Shown: piece after piece, positions 49,076 to 57,067 of the stretch | How the letters are laid out: every line of letters starts with the position of its first letter | Numbering within the stretch: position 1 is the stretch's first letter | Source: UBA3946 sp002385755 | GTDB lineage: Bacteria > Bacillota_I > Bacilli_A > ML615J-28 > CAG-698 | Direction of reading: 5' to 3' | DNA length: 64,000 nt | NCBI GenBank assembly: GCA_050953085.1 | Contig: JBMNLX010000005.1 | Span: 124,001 to 188,000, forward strand | Made by a program: the position numbers and the translations under genes | The notes under the pieces: model-generated | What the model saw: the letters and a program-made list of their open reading frames with translations, nothing else | Database searches by the model: none | Told to the model about the DNA's origin: nothing

Positions 49076-49104
49076 ATTATAGCACGATTGCATAATACTG
49101 TCAA
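49076..49104 (-). promoter_or_regulatory. SigA promoter of the nusA operon
   Basis: A perfect TTGACA, 17-base spacer, TATAAT on the minus strand, starting ten bases after the amidase stop codon. Confidence 0.88.
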
Positions 49105-49113
49105 ATGGTTTTT

Positions 49114-50802
49114 TTACGGTTTGGCCGGCAAATCGGAATAAAGGAAAACCGATTCGTTATAGCCCTTCCCATCGGATACGGTGACCAGATAGCCGACGCG
49201 GATCGGTCGATCTATCAATTTAATAATCCGTCCGTAATTATCGACATATTCCAAATTGTTCGACGTGAAGGTTATGGTGTAACCCTCAAGCTCGGTCAAG
49301 GCAAGATACTCCGCCTCCACAAGCGAAATGGCGTTAGCGTAAAGATTATTCCGTCTTAACGTTTGCGGGCAGTTTTTACCGCTGTAATCATAATGCTGCT
49401 TGATGTCGCTCACTTGCAGATTATATTTCACCAACAGCGAAGCCATTAATTTCGCGGTTCTGTGCCACGTCGTGTACAAATCGCTTCCTTCGTCAACGCA
49501 TGTCTCGATTCCTATCGTTGTCGAATAAGCCGCGTAAGTATCGCCCTGCCAAGCGACTTCGTTATCGGGCAGGTGCTGAACGACTTCAGCGTCATCGACG
49601 GTATAATGCCAGGAGCGAGCCTTGTAAGAAAGAAAATTGTCGGGACCGACGATATAAGCCGCGTGCATCGCGGCGTTGGCGCCATAATTATTATTGCCGG
49701 TATCGTGATAAATTATGTTTTTAATCGACGATTTTAAAACGCCGGAACGAACGGTCTTAAACTCGGCGGCCTGGTGTATCGCCGGGGTCATGACCTTGCC
49801 GATATATGGATTGGGCGCGCCGTCGATCTCCGCCGTGATATCTATTATTTGTTGGCGAAGATTCAGCGGGCCGGGCCAATAACGCGACACGCTGCCGTAA
49901 ACGAGTTCCGTCTTTTCCGTATTGCCGTAAGTTGTCACATATTTCGCAATCGGGTTGGCGACATGAAAACTCTTGATAATTTCAATGGGGTCAACTTCGA
50001 TATTCAACGTTATCTTCCCTTCTACGCCGTTTTCCGCGACCGCGATAATATCAACGCTGCCCGAATGTCGGCAATAAACCTTCCCGTCGTTATCGACGGT
50101 GGCGATGTTTTCGTCGGACGATCTCCAGGTGACGGATTGATTCGCGCCGGCGGGGGCGATTTTGTGATTAAGCCTTATTTCATTTAATACTATTATTCTC
50201 GGGTTTCCTTTAATACTGATCTCAACAGAAGCGGGCTCGGGTTTAATTACGGTTATCTCCTTTTCCAAGGCGGCCGCGGTGATTTTCGAACTGATTTTTA
50301 TCACGGCGACGCCCGGGGCGACTCCCGTCACCACGCCGAAATCGTCCACCGTCGCGACATCGGGATTAAGCGATTCCCAAAGGACGGAATTGTCGGCGCT
50401 GTCGCGGTCGGTCGCCGCGAGCGCAATCGTCTCGCCGACATAAACGCTATCCTCGCCCTCCAAAGTTAACGGAAAACCCAGGACGGTGACCAAAATCGTC
50501 TTCCCGCTATCAGGATACCCTTCGATAAGCGCGGTGATCACGGCCTCGCCTTCCTCATGCGCCGTTATTTTCCCCGCCTCGTCAACGGTCGCGACTTCGT
50601 CGTTTTCGGACGAGAATAGAACGATCATATCGTCCTTGCCGTTTTTGATTGAGTAATCAATATCGGCGGTCTCGCCGATTTCCAACTGGTATTGGGTTTG
50701 CGTCAAAACCAGCTCGGGCTTTACATTTTTACATGATAACAAAAATATTGATAGAACAAACAAAACGCAGACTACCGCAAACGATTGCCATACTTTCTTC
50801 AT
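49114..50802 (-). CDS. N-acetylmuramoyl-L-alanine amidase lipoprotein with Ig-like domains
   Basis: 562 residues, secreted and lipid-anchored (lipobox LLSC near residue 24). Three Big_2-type Ig-like repeats follow (about 30-275), each with a WxSxDxxVATVD core and GxAxI strand. The C-terminal amidase_2 domain has the zinc ligands in NIIYHDTGNNN (His), a second His near QHYDYSGKNC, and a catalytic Glu in TIGIETCVD. It would cut the amide bond between MurNAc and the peptide. A final SH3-like segment is possible. Its Ig module resembles that of OppA. A role in spore-cortex hydrolysis or growth is not decidable. Confidence 0.88.
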   Translation of the reverse strand: MKKVWQSFAVVCVLFVLSIFLLSCKNVKPELVLTQTQYQLEIGETADIDYSIKNGKDDMIVLFSSENDEVATVDEAGKITAHEEGEAVITALIEGYPDSGKTILVTVLGFPLTLEGEDSVYVGETIALAATDRDSADNSVLWESLNPDVATVDDFGVVTGVAPGVAVIKISSKITAAALEKEITVIKPEPASVEISIKGNPRIIVLNEIRLNHKIAPAGANQSVTWRSSDENIATVDNDGKVYCRHSGSVDIIAVAENGVEGKITLNIEVDPIEIIKSFHVANPIAKYVTTYGNTEKTELVYGSVSRYWPGPLNLRQQIIDITAEIDGAPNPYIGKVMTPAIHQAAEFKTVRSGVLKSSIKNIIYHDTGNNNYGANAAMHAAYIVGPDNFLSYKARSWHYTVDDAEVVQHLPDNEVAWQGDTYAAYSTTIGIETCVDEGSDLYTTWHRTAKLMASLLVKYNLQVSDIKQHYDYSGKNCPQTLRRNNLYANAISLVEAEYLALTELEGYTITFTSNNLEYVDNYGRIIKLIDRPIRVGYLVTVSDGKGYNESVFLYSDLPAKP

Positions 50803-50857
50803 TTCTTCTCCTCTATTCTCCTCTCTTCACCTTTTTATTAGTTTTATTGGAAAATCG

Positions 50858-51355
50858 CTATTTTCTTTCATCATCGCGCAATAAACTTAAATCTACATGA
50901 CAATATCCGCCCGGGTTCTTCCCTAGATAATCCTGGTGGTAGTCTTCCGCCGGAACAAAGCCCCGTTCCCGCTCCACCTCGACAACTATCCTGTCCCGGT
51001 AATGCTTTTGTTGGCGGGCGATGAAATTTTCCGCGACGATCTTATCCGCTTCAAAAACATAATATATCCCGGTTCGGTATTGCCGGCCGACGTCGCCTCC
51101 CTGGCGGTTCAGACTTGTCGGGTCGACAAACCGGAACATGTGCTCCAAAATCTCTTCAAGCGACAACACATTCTCGTCATAAATAATCTCGCAAGCCTCG
51201 GCGTGGGTCGCGATATTGTTTTTTAAATCTTCATAGCGCGGATTGTCGATATTCCCGTTAGTATAGCCTACTTTTGTTTCGAGCACTCCCTTCAGGCGCT
51301 TAAAATACGCCTCGACGCCCCAAAAACAACCGGCGGCGATTACGATTCTTCTCAT
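50858..51355 (-). CDS. msrA: Peptide methionine sulfoxide reductase MsrA
   Basis: Repairs Met-S-sulfoxide in proteins. 165 residues from MRRIVIAAGCFWG, whose ATG overlaps the upstream stop (TAATG); two codons earlier another ATG exists. Active-site motif GCFWGVEAYF, then GYTNG, YHQDYLGKNPGGYCHVDLS. The second free Met-R-sulfoxide reductase in the window is GAF-type. Confidence 0.95.
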   Translation of the reverse strand: MRRIVIAAGCFWGVEAYFKRLKGVLETKVGYTNGNIDNPRYEDLKNNIATHAEACEIIYDENVLSLEEILEHMFRFVDPTSLNRQGGDVGRQYRTGIYYVFEADKIVAENFIARQQKHYRDRIVVEVERERGFVPAEDYHQDYLGKNPGGYCHVDLSLLRDDERK

Positions 51356-51693
51356 TAGCATTGCTCTCTTTCGTCAATGTTCACGCTCACGTCAACAATC
51401 GAATCCAAAGCGATTTTTCTTCGCCCGACGCGGACGGAGCGACTAATGGCGTCAATTTTAGTGATGACGCCGGTGGTTTTTAAAATCTCGCCGTCATTGT
51501 AATACGCGATTCCCGCCTCCGCGCGGCTTTCGACCGCCATTCTTAACGCGCGGTCAATTTCCGCCGCGGCATCCGGCAAAAGCTCAGGCTTGGGGATTTT
51601 ATTTTTTTTCCGCTCGGTCGCGACAAGCGCGTCGCGGAATCCCTCAAGGGCGTCGAATGGCTGCCATTTTCCTTTTCTCTCGTTACTCGGCAT
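51355..51693 (-). CDS. YolD-like protein
   Basis: 112 residues. The N-terminal RKGKWQPFDALEGFRDALV and C-terminal GIAYYNDGEILKTTGVITKIDAISRSVRVGRRKIALDSIVDV follow the YolD-like family. These proteins are regularly encoded beside a Y-family polymerase (UvrX type) in Bacilli and are thought to act with it. Here it overlaps the polymerase gene by eleven bases. The detailed function is unknown. Confidence 0.88.
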   Translation of the reverse strand: MPSNERKGKWQPFDALEGFRDALVATERKKNKIPKPELLPDAAAEIDRALRMAVESRAEAGIAYYNDGEILKTTGVITKIDAISRSVRVGRRKIALDSIVDVSVNIDEREQC

Positions 51694-52927
51694 TATGACC
51701 TCCGATTAAGACGCTGCGTTTGACTAAAGTCGCCTTTTCCATGTTGCTTACCGCCAACCGCACCGCGGCTTTGCCGAACTTCTCCCGGATCTCGCCGATC
51801 GCGCGGTAAAGGTTGCGCTCTTTAACTTCAATTTGAACGTCGGTAAACAAGTCGGGCTGGAGAAATTCCTCGTTCGATAGTTTCCCCACGCGCATGTTTA
51901 TCGTTCTTATCGGTAAGTCAATCACGTGTTTTTTGTATAATTCCTCATACGCCGAAAGCAGGGTTTTAAAACTGTTCGTCTTTGTTTCGAGTTTTTTTTG
52001 CCGGTAAAATCCGCCGCCGTATTTTTTAGAATAACCGATGCCAAGCGCGACCTCCTGACAACACAGGCGCCGAAGCGCGAGCTCAGTCGCGATTTCGGCG
52101 GCTATTTCCGTGATAACCACCCGGACATCCTTGTAATCATAATCTTCAAGAAAAACCTGGCCGTGACCGAAAGTTTTGCTTTGGGGATGATATTCCCGGG
52201 CCTCGCGGACGGTGGTCGCGTCCTCGCCGTGGGCATGTCGATATAGTTCAAGCCCCAGGACGCCGAATTTTTTCTCCAGTTTCTCCGGGGGCGTCCGCGC
52301 CAAATCGCGCAACGTGCGGATGTTAAGAGCCGCGAGCCGGCGCGAGAGCCGCCGTCCAATGCCCCAAATATTATCCAGGGGGCGAAGATCCCAAATATAC
52401 TTGCGGAAAAGGTCTTTATCTAAGTAAGCGATATTATCGGAACGGCGCTTGGCTAGGCAATCGAGCGCGACTTTCGCAAGAAATATGTTATCGCCGACGC
52501 CGCAGGACGCCGGGAGTCCCGTTTCCTCATATATTGCGTCAAGTATCTTGCGCGCGATTTCCTGCGGCGAGGCATTGTAGTATTTTATGTAGTGGGTAAT
52601 GTCCAAAAACGCCTCGTCGATGCTGTAAATATGAATATCTTCCGGGGAAACAAAACGCAAATATATCTCGTATACCTTGCATGAATATTCGATGTATTTT
52701 TTCATTCGCGGGCGGGCGATGATTATTCCGTCCTTCGGCAGCTGATAAAGTCGGCAGCGGGAACGAACGCCCCTCTTTTTCAAGTGAGGAGTGACCGCCA
52801 ATACGATTGAGCCGCCGCCGCGTCTTTCGTCGGCCACCGCAAGATCAACCGCAAGCGGGTCGAGGCCGCGAAAAACACATTCAACCGACGCGTAAAAACC
52901 TTTTAGATCAACGCAAAGAATAACCAT
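51683..52927 (-). CDS. Y-family DNA polymerase, UvrX/ImpB type
   Basis: Translesion polymerase, 414 residues. Catalytic carboxylates in CVDLKGFYASVE and YSIDEAFLD; thumb helix-hairpin-helix IWGIGRRLSRRLAALNIRTL; little-finger domain to the C-terminus. A likely sliding-clamp motif LQPDLF (QxxLF) lies near residue 353. The paired YolD gene follows. A SigA promoter is present, but no obvious LexA/DinR operator lies beside it. Confidence 0.92.
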   Translation of the reverse strand: MVILCVDLKGFYASVECVFRGLDPLAVDLAVADERRGGGSIVLAVTPHLKKRGVRSRCRLYQLPKDGIIIARPRMKKYIEYSCKVYEIYLRFVSPEDIHIYSIDEAFLDITHYIKYYNASPQEIARKILDAIYEETGLPASCGVGDNIFLAKVALDCLAKRRSDNIAYLDKDLFRKYIWDLRPLDNIWGIGRRLSRRLAALNIRTLRDLARTPPEKLEKKFGVLGLELYRHAHGEDATTVREAREYHPQSKTFGHGQVFLEDYDYKDVRVVITEIAAEIATELALRRLCCQEVALGIGYSKKYGGGFYRQKKLETKTNSFKTLLSAYEELYKKHVIDLPIRTINMRVGKLSNEEFLQPDLFTDVQIEVKERNLYRAIGEIREKFGKAAVRLAVSNMEKATLVKRSVLIGGHNAE

Positions 52928-52949
52928 TTAACCCACTCCTGTCGGTTTA

Positions 52950-52978
52950 ATTTTAGCACAAGAAATATCTTTTGTCTA
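52950..52978 (-). promoter_or_regulatory. SigA promoter of the polymerase-YolD-msrA unit
   Basis: TAGACA, 17-base spacer, TAAAAT on the minus strand, about 20 bases before the polymerase start. Confidence 0.65.
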
Positions 52979-53012
52979 TTTGTAAATATAGTTATTTTTT
53001 CACGCTTTTTTG

Positions 53013-53052
53013 AAAAAAGAACAGGGCCGGATTTAACCGCCTGTTCTTCTTT
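53013..53052 (-). terminator. Terminator of the rubredoxin gene
   Basis: Stem AAGAACAGG / CCTGTTCTT with a long loop and TTTTTT on the minus strand. Confidence 0.85.
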
Positions 53053-53211
53053 TTAGAGTTTATAGAAGTATTCTTTTCCTAAACCGCAATCGGGGCAAAG
53101 CCAATCGTCCGGCAACTCTTCAAAAGGGGTTCCCGGCTCGATGCCCTGCGTCGGATCGCCTTTTTCCGGATCATAAATGTATTCGCAACCCTCGCATTGA
53201 TATCGATCCAT
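53053..53211 (-). CDS. Rubredoxin
   Basis: 52 residues: MDRYQCEGCEYIYDPEKGDP, then GIEPGTPFEELPDDWLCPDC. The two CxxC knuckles (CEGC, CPDC) that hold a single iron are intact, as is the GIxPGTxFxxLPxDWxCPxC core. Small electron carrier, commonly used by anaerobes in peroxide and oxygen defence. The RBS is AAAGGAGA. It lies between the DUF255 gene and the polymerase and was too short for routine calling. Confidence 0.95.
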   Translation of the reverse strand: MDRYQCEGCEYIYDPEKGDPTQGIEPGTPFEELPDDWLCPDCGLGKEYFYKL

Positions 53212-53241
53212 ACCGTCTCTCCTTTCGTCATATTTTACCGC

Positions 53242-55191
53242 TTAATCGCGTTTTATTAATTCGGGCAAATGCCTGAATTCCGTGATTGGGGGGTAACATT
53301 TTCCTTTCATGCAGACATGTATTTCCAAGCGCGCGTTTTCCGCCGTTTCCACCTTCGTATTGACGAAAGGCCAATCCAAATCATTTACGGCGGCGAGAAT
53401 CTCGGCGCGGTTAAAATCGGGGGGAACAATAATTTTAAGGTCGGCGCTGCCGAAATAACGCATTAAAACCGAAAGCAGACTAAAGAGGGAATCAAGAGGG
53501 CGTTTTTTTATTTCCCCGATGAAGAAGCCCAAAGTTTGTTCCGACGTCTCGTAAAGTTTAATGTCGCCGGTCAACGCGAATAACCGGTATAAATTATAAA
53601 CCTGCAAGGCGTTGGCGGACGGGGCTGCGCCGTCGTAGAATTCCTTATCGCGAAACAAGACCGTCTCGCTTTCGCAATCGGTAAAATAGTATCCGCCATT
53701 TATTATATCATAAAACCTCTCGTAAAAGAAATTATTTAATAATATCGCCTTTTCCAGATATCTTTCCGAAAACGTCGCCTGATACAATTCGATAAGACCG
53801 AACAATAACGAGGCGTAATCATCGGCGTATGCCGGGTATTTTACCTCGCCCTCGCAATAGCGGGCGTGAAGTTTTCCGTTTATAATCATATTCTCGTCAA
53901 TAAAGCGAGCGGCGTCCTCCGCCGTTTTGATAAAACCATCATCACCGAAAACTTTCCCGGCATAGGCAAACGCGGCGATAGCCAGCCCGTTTAATGAAAC
54001 GAGGATTTTATTATCGACCAAGGGAGGAACCTTTTCCGCGCGCCGGCGGCGCAACAAATTAAGACACTGGTCGATTATCTCTTTGTCTTCCGAAGATATT
54101 TCTTTTTTTAAACGCAAAACATTATGACCGTTAAAATTCCCTTTCGGTGTCACGGCGAAGTACCGCGAAAAAAGGTCGGCTTTATCTCCAAGCGCGGCCG
54201 TTATGTCAACATAAGAAAAAATATAGTGCTTACCTTCCTCGCCTTCGGAGTCGGCGTCTTCGGCCGAGTAAAACCCGCCGGCGTCGCTCTTAAGGCGACT
54301 CGAAAGATAACGGGCGATTTCATAGACTGTTTTTCGGTACTTTTTATTCCGCGTCGCGCGATACGCCTCGGTGTAAACATACATCAGCAAGGCATTGTCC
54401 GATAGCATCTTCTCAAAGTGCGGCACCGTCCATTGCCTGTCGGTCGAATAACGATAAAAACCAAACCCGACATGATCATAAATCCCGCCCATGCGCATTT
54501 CGTCCAGTGTTTTTCGCGCCATGAACAGCGCTTCTTCCTTCCGGTAACATTGATAATGCTTTAATAAAAACCAAATGTAATGTGGAAGGGGAAACTTCGG
54601 TTCCCGGGAAAAGCCCCCGTATTCCCGGTCAAAATAATACTTTAACCGCAAATATCCTTCTTCCACGACCGTATAGCTTATTTTTTCCGGATTAAACACG
54701 GTCGGTTTTATTTTTTCGATGATAATCTCGCTGTTTGTCATTAAACTTTCCCGGTTTTTTTGCCATAGGCGGTTGATATTTTTTAAAATCTGGAGAAAAA
54801 CCCAGGGCGGGAAATAAGTTCCGGCGTAAAAAGGTTTTTTATCATGATTGATAAAAACTGATAACGGCCAGCCGCCCGCGCCCGTCACCGCCTGGCAGGC
54901 GCTCATGTAAATCCGGTCGATATCGGGGCGTTCCTCGCGGTCAACTTTTACCGAAATGAAGAACTCGTTTAAATAGTCGGCGATTTTTTGATTTTCAAAG
55001 CATTCCAGCGCCATAACGTGACACCAATGGCAACTGCTGTAGCCAATCGAGAGAAACACCGGTTTGTTTTCCGCCGCCGCGAGCTCGAAGGCTTCTTCGC
55101 CCCAGGGGTACCAGTAAACCAAATTATATATGTGCTGACGCAAGTACAGCGATTTTTCGTTCTCAAGCCGGTTCGGCGTTTTATTTTCCAT
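53242..55191 (-). CDS. Thioredoxin-fold protein of the DUF255/YyaL family
   Basis: 649 residues from MENKTPNRLENEKSLYL behind AAGGA; an ATG three codons earlier overlaps the RBS. The N-terminal thioredoxin-like domain has the family active site SSCHWCHVM and VDREERPDID, then GGWPLSVF; the rest is an (alpha/alpha)6 barrel with a six-hairpin glycosidase-like pattern (HFEKMLSDNALL, FYSAEDADSEGEEG, DDYASLLFGLIELYQAT). The biochemical role is unresolved; the human homologue is spermatogenesis-associated protein 20. The C-terminus has CMKGKCYPPIT. Confidence 0.93.
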   Translation of the reverse strand: MENKTPNRLENEKSLYLRQHIYNLVYWYPWGEEAFELAAAENKPVFLSIGYSSCHWCHVMALECFENQKIADYLNEFFISVKVDREERPDIDRIYMSACQAVTGAGGWPLSVFINHDKKPFYAGTYFPPWVFLQILKNINRLWQKNRESLMTNSEIIIEKIKPTVFNPEKISYTVVEEGYLRLKYYFDREYGGFSREPKFPLPHYIWFLLKHYQCYRKEEALFMARKTLDEMRMGGIYDHVGFGFYRYSTDRQWTVPHFEKMLSDNALLMYVYTEAYRATRNKKYRKTVYEIARYLSSRLKSDAGGFYSAEDADSEGEEGKHYIFSYVDITAALGDKADLFSRYFAVTPKGNFNGHNVLRLKKEISSEDKEIIDQCLNLLRRRRAEKVPPLVDNKILVSLNGLAIAAFAYAGKVFGDDGFIKTAEDAARFIDENMIINGKLHARYCEGEVKYPAYADDYASLLFGLIELYQATFSERYLEKAILLNNFFYERFYDIINGGYYFTDCESETVLFRDKEFYDGAAPSANALQVYNLYRLFALTGDIKLYETSEQTLGFFIGEIKKRPLDSLFSLLSVLMRYFGSADLKIIVPPDFNRAEILAAVNDLDWPFVNTKVETAENARLEIHVCMKGKCYPPITEFRHLPELIKRD

Positions 55192-55284
55192 GAATAACAT
55201 CCTTCGCGGATAGTTTGCGATTTTTATTTTGCCCTTATCGTGCGGATATTATTAATGTTTGTTTGCGCGCGCCGGCAAGAGTTA

Positions 55285-55315
55285 AAAAAAGAATCAAATC
55301 AATGATTCTTTTTTT
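55285..55315 (-). terminator. Terminator of the TrmH-type methylase gene
   Basis: Stem AAAGAATCA / TGATTCTTT with a five-base loop and seven Ts on the minus strand; it overlaps the last codons. Confidence 0.85.
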
Positions 55316-56042
55316 GGCTTAAAAAATACATTATGACGCTCCCGGCGACGGAGACGTTAAGCGATTCCAACCGGGTTTGCGTTTCGATAGTAATATTTTC
55401 GTCGCAAAGAATGGCGATATCGTCGCGTATGCCGCGGCTTTCGTTTCCCAAAACGAGCGCGTGTTTTTCCGCCCGTGACAGGTCCCGCAACGGGACGCCG
55501 CCTTTGGGCAAGGCGCCGTAAACGATGACGCCATCCGCTTTCAGGCGAGCGATGACGCCGGTCAATTCCTCTTTCAATATTTTGATTTTAAAGATCGCTC
55601 CTTGGGTCGCGCGGAGTACTTTATCATTATAAATATCAACCGAATCCGGGCTTGCGATCACACAGTCGACGCCGAACCCCAAAGCGCTCCGAATTAAAGT
55701 TCCCATGTTCCCCGGGTCGCTAATCCCGTCAAGCAATAAAAACCGCTTCCCCGCAAGCGGCCCGCGGGGTAAAAAACGGCAAACGCCGATAATTTTTTGC
55801 GGGGCCTGCGATTGCGCCAACTTGCCGATTATCTCTTCCGTCACCAGCACGTTCTCGATCCCGCGGATTTCGTCTTTCTCATCGCATATCAAGACAGTCT
55901 CGAGCAAGCCGCTCGACGCCGCTTCCGAAACCAAATGATAACCCTCAATTAAGAATTTTTCCGCTTGGTCGCGATATTTTTTTAATTGCAGTTTCCGCAA
56001 CTCTTTTATAAATGAATTGTTAACCGAAGCGATTTTTTTCAT
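55299..56042 (-). CDS. TrmH-family RNA 2'-O-methyltransferase
   Basis: 247 residues from MKKIASVNNSFIKELRKLQLK. SPOUT fold: N-terminal substrate-binding L30e-like region with FLIEGYHLVSEA, motif 1 LLDGISDPGNMGTLIRSALGFG, motif 2 ALVLGNESRGI, motif 3 LESLNVSVAGSVIMY. Probable YsgA-like rRNA or tRNA 2'-O-methylase; in Firmicutes such genes often precede pheS but here it does not. The start overlaps the membrane-protein stop (ATGA). Confidence 0.93.
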   Translation of the reverse strand: MKKIASVNNSFIKELRKLQLKKYRDQAEKFLIEGYHLVSEAASSGLLETVLICDEKDEIRGIENVLVTEEIIGKLAQSQAPQKIIGVCRFLPRGPLAGKRFLLLDGISDPGNMGTLIRSALGFGVDCVIASPDSVDIYNDKVLRATQGAIFKIKILKEELTGVIARLKADGVIVYGALPKGGVPLRDLSRAEKHALVLGNESRGIRDDIAILCDENITIETQTRLESLNVSVAGSVIMYFLSQKKNH

Positions 56043-56596
56043 GATAATATTATCCAAAGCATTAGCCCGACGGTTATCAAAGTCTCCGCTAATTGAATAA
56101 AGCAAAAGATTAGGAAAAATTTTTTCTGCTTTTTGTTTTTCAGCAACAACCAGATTACGAAAGAGGCGAGAACGCTTAATGTCGGCAAAATAAAGTTAAA
56201 AATATTAAAAAGAGTCGCGCTGGCGGACGAGAATAAATCCAAAAGAAATTTTGCGAAATGAACGCTTAACAAGGCCTGCACATAGTAGAAGGAGAAAATA
56301 ATCTGAAAAATGATATATATCACCATCCAAAGCGGGATTTCCTCCCACACGGTTTTCGGACGATTCATTTTCAAAAGAACCCGCCTTTTCTTTTTCAATT
56401 CCTTATATTCGGCCAATAAGTTTTGATGTTCCTCTTCCGTGAGCAGCTCGTTGCCTTTTTCGGAAAGCTCGAATTCATAGTTTTCTATAATAACCTCGAT
56501 TTCCTGGCAACGGATATCGATTTCATAAATTTCGAGGTTTATATCTTTGTCTTTTTGGTTTTCCTCGCTGATGATTTCATTTTCTTGTTTGTTCAT
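56039..56596 (-). CDS. Hypothetical protein: coiled coil plus three membrane helices
   Basis: 185 residues. N-terminal acidic/charged helices with coiled-coil pattern (residues about 10-75), then hydrophobic segments near 88-108, 125-148 and 158-182. Not recognised. It is translationally coupled with the methylase, by ATGA overlap. The topology puts the charged N-terminal domain in the cytoplasm. Confidence 0.7.
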   Translation of the reverse strand: MNKQENEIISEENQKDKDINLEIYEIDIRCQEIEVIIENYEFELSEKGNELLTEEEHQNLLAEYKELKKKRRVLLKMNRPKTVWEEIPLWMVIYIIFQIIFSFYYVQALLSVHFAKFLLDLFSSASATLFNIFNFILPTLSVLASFVIWLLLKNKKQKKFFLIFCFIQLAETLITVGLMLWIILS

Positions 56597-56662
56597 ATCG
56601 GCATCTCCTTTATCTCACATAGTATATGATAACATAATCAAAATTATATTTCCACACAAAAA

Positions 56663-56693
56663 TAAAAAGTGCTTTTTAAAGCACTCTTTTATT
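56663..56693 (-). terminator. Terminator of the SASP gene
   Basis: Stem AGTGCTTT / AAAGCACT with a short loop and TTTTTATTTTT on the minus strand. Confidence 0.88.
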
Positions 56694-56700
56694 CGGTTAA

Positions 56701-56934
56701 TTATCTGTTTGTCGTAGAACCTAAGTTAGATTGAGCAAGTTTAACCAAACGACGGGTAATCTCTCCACCTACCGAACCATTCTGACGCGCGGTGGCGTCC
56801 GGTCCTAAATTAACACCGAATTCACTTGCAATTTCATATTTCATTTGATCAATCGCATTCTGCGCCCCAGGAACAACCAATTTGTTTTTGCTGCTCTTTC
56901 CTGCAGCTCCGGGATTAAAAGATGAAGTATTCAT
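56701..56934 (-). CDS. Small acid-soluble spore protein, alpha/beta type
   Basis: 77 residues from the ATG behind AGGAGG; a GTG three codons earlier overlaps this RBS. The two family signatures are present: KYEIASEFGVNLG, with the GPR protease cleavage site in E-A-S-E-F-like form, and GSVGGEITRRLVKLAQ near the C-terminus. Such proteins coat and protect spore DNA and are degraded at germination. An upstream TGGATA ... GATGAATAAT is a weak candidate SigG promoter. This is the strongest single evidence that the organism makes true endospores. Confidence 0.96.
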   Translation of the reverse strand: MNTSSFNPGAAGKSSKNKLVVPGAQNAIDQMKYEIASEFGVNLGPDATARQNGSVGGEITRRLVKLAQSNLGSTTNR

Positions 56935-57015
56935 TCTTTTCACCTCCTGTCATCTTTATTATTAGCATTATTCATCAAAATAACCAATTTTTTATCCAGC
57001 AATTGTTGCCATTAA

Positions 57016-57029
57016 AGTTAACGCTTTAA
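57016..57029. promoter_or_regulatory. Weak cre-like site between thiI and the SASP gene
   Basis: The minus strand reads TTAAAGCGTTAACT, 13 of 14 positions of TGWAARCGYTWNCW. Its position upstream of a spore gene makes CcpA control doubtful, and it may be coincidental. Confidence 0.2.
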
Positions 57030-57067
57030 AAGCATTATTATTGTGAGATGAAAAGAATTTTTTATAC

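Noticed and set aside
52928..52990. LexA/DinR operator upstream of the Y-family polymerase
   Set aside because: No GAAC-N4-GTTC-like dyad could be found beside the promoter.
56944..57000. SigG promoter before the SASP gene
   Set aside because: TGGATA and GATGAATAAT are only a loose match with non-ideal spacing, so it is mentioned in the gene entry but not listed as a site.
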